Assembly (NCBI GenBank): GCA_002352185.1
Contig: DEHY01000184.1
Coordinates: 6,819 to 21,503 of the forward strand
From: Competibacteraceae bacterium UBA2788
Lineage (GTDB): Bacteria; Pseudomonadota; Gammaproteobacteria; Competibacterales; Competibacteraceae
Direction: 5' to 3'
DNA length: 14,685 nt
The notes below the pieces were generated by a model. The model was given only the letters and a program-made list of their open reading frames with translations. It was not told the origin of the DNA and made no database searches. The position numbers were made by a program, and so were the translations under genes. Below, piece after piece: positions 13,534 through 14,685 of this stretch (the first letter of the stretch is position 1; each line of letters opens with the position of its first letter).

Positions 13534-14685
13534 TCAAATTTGCTCACCTCGCAGTGCTTCCTCGATCAGCCCGTAATCGAAGTTGTCAGCCCAACGACGA
13601 AAGAGTTGGCCCAGGCTTGTATCCCGTTCGGCCACGTACCCGATCAGCGCGTTGATGCGTTTGGTATCCAGAGCCACCAGGGCGTCCGCCAACTCCTGCC
13701 GCAACGACTCCGGCAGCGCCGCCAGCGTCGCCCGGTCCGGCGTCGTCTCCACCGCCGCATCGGGCGACGCGGCAGACTCCCGGTAGACGTAGCGCACGCC
13801 CAGATGGCGGGCCAGACAGTTGAAAATCTCCCCGGTTTGAAAGGGTTTGTGCAGGATTTCGTCCGTCCCCGCTTCCAGCACTTCTTCGTGCTGTTCGGCG
13901 AACACCGAGGCGGTCAGGGCGACGATTCTGACTTCTTGGCCGCCTTCGAGGGCGCGGATGCGCCGGGTCGCCTCCAGCCCGTCCAGCACCGGCATCCGCC
14001 GGTCCATCCAGATGAGATGGGGCTGCCACTGCTGAAACCGTTCGATTCCCTGGAGGCCATTTTCCGCCGTTTGCACCTGAAACCCCACCCCTTCCAGCAG
14101 TCGGCTCAGCAGCAGGGCGCTCTCCGGCTGATCCTCGACGATCAGAATCCGCCAGGCCGGCTGGCCTGGCTCCAGACCCAGCACCTCACCGCTCGCACCC
14201 GGCGATCTCGCCACATCGCCTGCGGAAGCCGTATCGACCGGCAGTTCGACCCGGAAGCAGCTGCCTCGCCCAGGCTGACTGGTCACGCTGATTTTCCCCC
14301 CCATCAGCTCCACAAATTGCCGGGTGATCGCCAGTCCCAAGCCGGTGCCTTTCTGCGCCGCCGGCTGACCCACCTGCACGAAGGGGTCAAAAATCCGCGC
14401 CTGATCGTCCGGGGCGATGCCGGGGCCGCTGTCTTCCACCTCAATCGACAATCGCGGCCCGCCCGGATCCGGTGGGGCGTCCACCCGCAGGGTAACGACA
14501 CCACGCTGGGTGAACTTGATGGCGTTGCCCAGCAGGTTGACCAGCACCTGCCGCAACCGGGTTTCGTCGCCCCGGATGTAGCGGGCCACCCGCGAGGATT
14601 GTTCGAGCCGCAGTTCCAAACCTTTTTCAAGAGTGCGCTGGCCCATCATGCCCATAATGTCGTTGATCATCCCGCCGAGATCGAA
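13534..14685 (-). CDS. Hybrid sensor histidine kinase, C-terminal part (5' end outside window)
   Basis: Only the last 383 residues are visible, and the frame stays open to base 14685 (FDLGG before the ATG at 14670), so the gene continues off the right edge. Visible parts are the end of the dimerisation region, a HATPase domain with [21 protein letters not shown] and GTGLGLAI, a receiver domain with phospho-acceptor Asp in WMDRRMP (codon 14004-14002), LTA and HKPF, and a C-terminal helical module. All key residues are intact. It is a close paralogue of the C-terminal end of the protein at 7153-12138 and probably shares its full kinase-ATPase-GAF-PAS layout, though that part is not seen. Same-strand order suggests the kinase genes form a transcription unit. 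Confidence 0.9.
   Translation of the reverse strand, partial: FDLGGMINDIMGMMGQRTLEKGLELRLEQSSRVARYIRGDETRLRQVLVNLLGNAIKFTQRGVVTLRVDAPPDPGGPRLSIEVEDSGPGIAPDDQARIFDPFVQVGQPAAQKGTGLGLAITRQFVELMGGKISVTSQPGRGSCFRVELPVDTASAGDVARSPGASGEVLGLEPGQPAWRILIVEDQPESALLLSRLLEGVGFQVQTAENGLQGIERFQQWQPHLIWMDRRMPVLDGLEATRRIRALEGGQEVRIVALTASVFAEQHEEVLEAGTDEILHKPFQTGEIFNCLARHLGVRYVYRESAASPDAAVETTPDRATLAALPESLRQELADALVALDTKRINALIGYVAERDTSLGQLFRRWADNFDYGLIEEALRGEQI
13534..14685 (-). repeat. Paralogous segment B (partner of 7153-8301)
   Basis: Direct-repeat partner of 7153-8301, about 6.4 kb away. Because both copies are in the same orientation, recombination between them would delete everything between and fuse the two kinases in frame. 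The repeat probably extends beyond the window edge. Confidence 0.85.

Overview
The window looks like chromosomal DNA from a GC-rich gammaproteobacterium. The genes are tightly packed, the preferred third codon base is G or C, and the mix of a Lnb/DUF4105 protein, a DUF3015-like lipoprotein and very large hybrid sensor kinases would fit a Competibacter-like lineage. That placement is inference from gene content only. No rRNA, tRNA, CRISPR array, transposase or integrase was seen.

Layout. (1) Bases 2-1180, + strand: the C-terminal part of a PMCA-type calcium P-type ATPase, cut by the window edge. (2) 1259-2809, +: a member of the 4-hydroxybutyryl-CoA dehydratase / 4-hydroxyphenylacetate 3-hydroxylase family that lacks most residues the dehydratase needs. 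(3) 2840-5165, - strand: a two-gene unit read from a good sigma70-type promoter at 5208-5236, with a small DUF3015-like lipoprotein first and then a DUF4105 (Lnb periplasmic domain) protein with a beta-barrel-like C-terminus. The signal peptide of the second protein is encoded upstream of the first standard start codon. (4) 5338-7077, +: a two-gene RiPP (modified peptide) locus. It holds a radical SAM/SPASM enzyme and a 159-residue precursor whose C-terminal 98 residues contain 14 W-x-N-[R/H/K] motifs separated by glycines, behind a Tat-like signal sequence. (5) 7153-14685, -: a tandem array of giant hybrid sensor kinases. One is visible only as its C-terminal 383 residues. The next is split by a single in-frame amber codon into a pseudokinase/Walker A part (424 aa) and a Walker B/helical/GAF/PAS/histidine kinase/receiver part (1661 aa).

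The most exciting system is the RiPP locus. Each Trp of the core begins an aromatic-x-Asn tripeptide, the type of site on which three-residue cyclophane-forming radical SAM enzymes act (the GrrM/OscB, 'triceptide' group). The proposed pathway is cytoplasmic crosslinking, then Tat export and cleavage after an AQA motif at residues 59-61. A terminator-like hairpin between enzyme and precursor could set their relative expression. The second main observation is the amber-split signalling protein, whose N-terminal kinase domain has also lost both catalytic aspartates (HGG for HxD, GFA for DFG).
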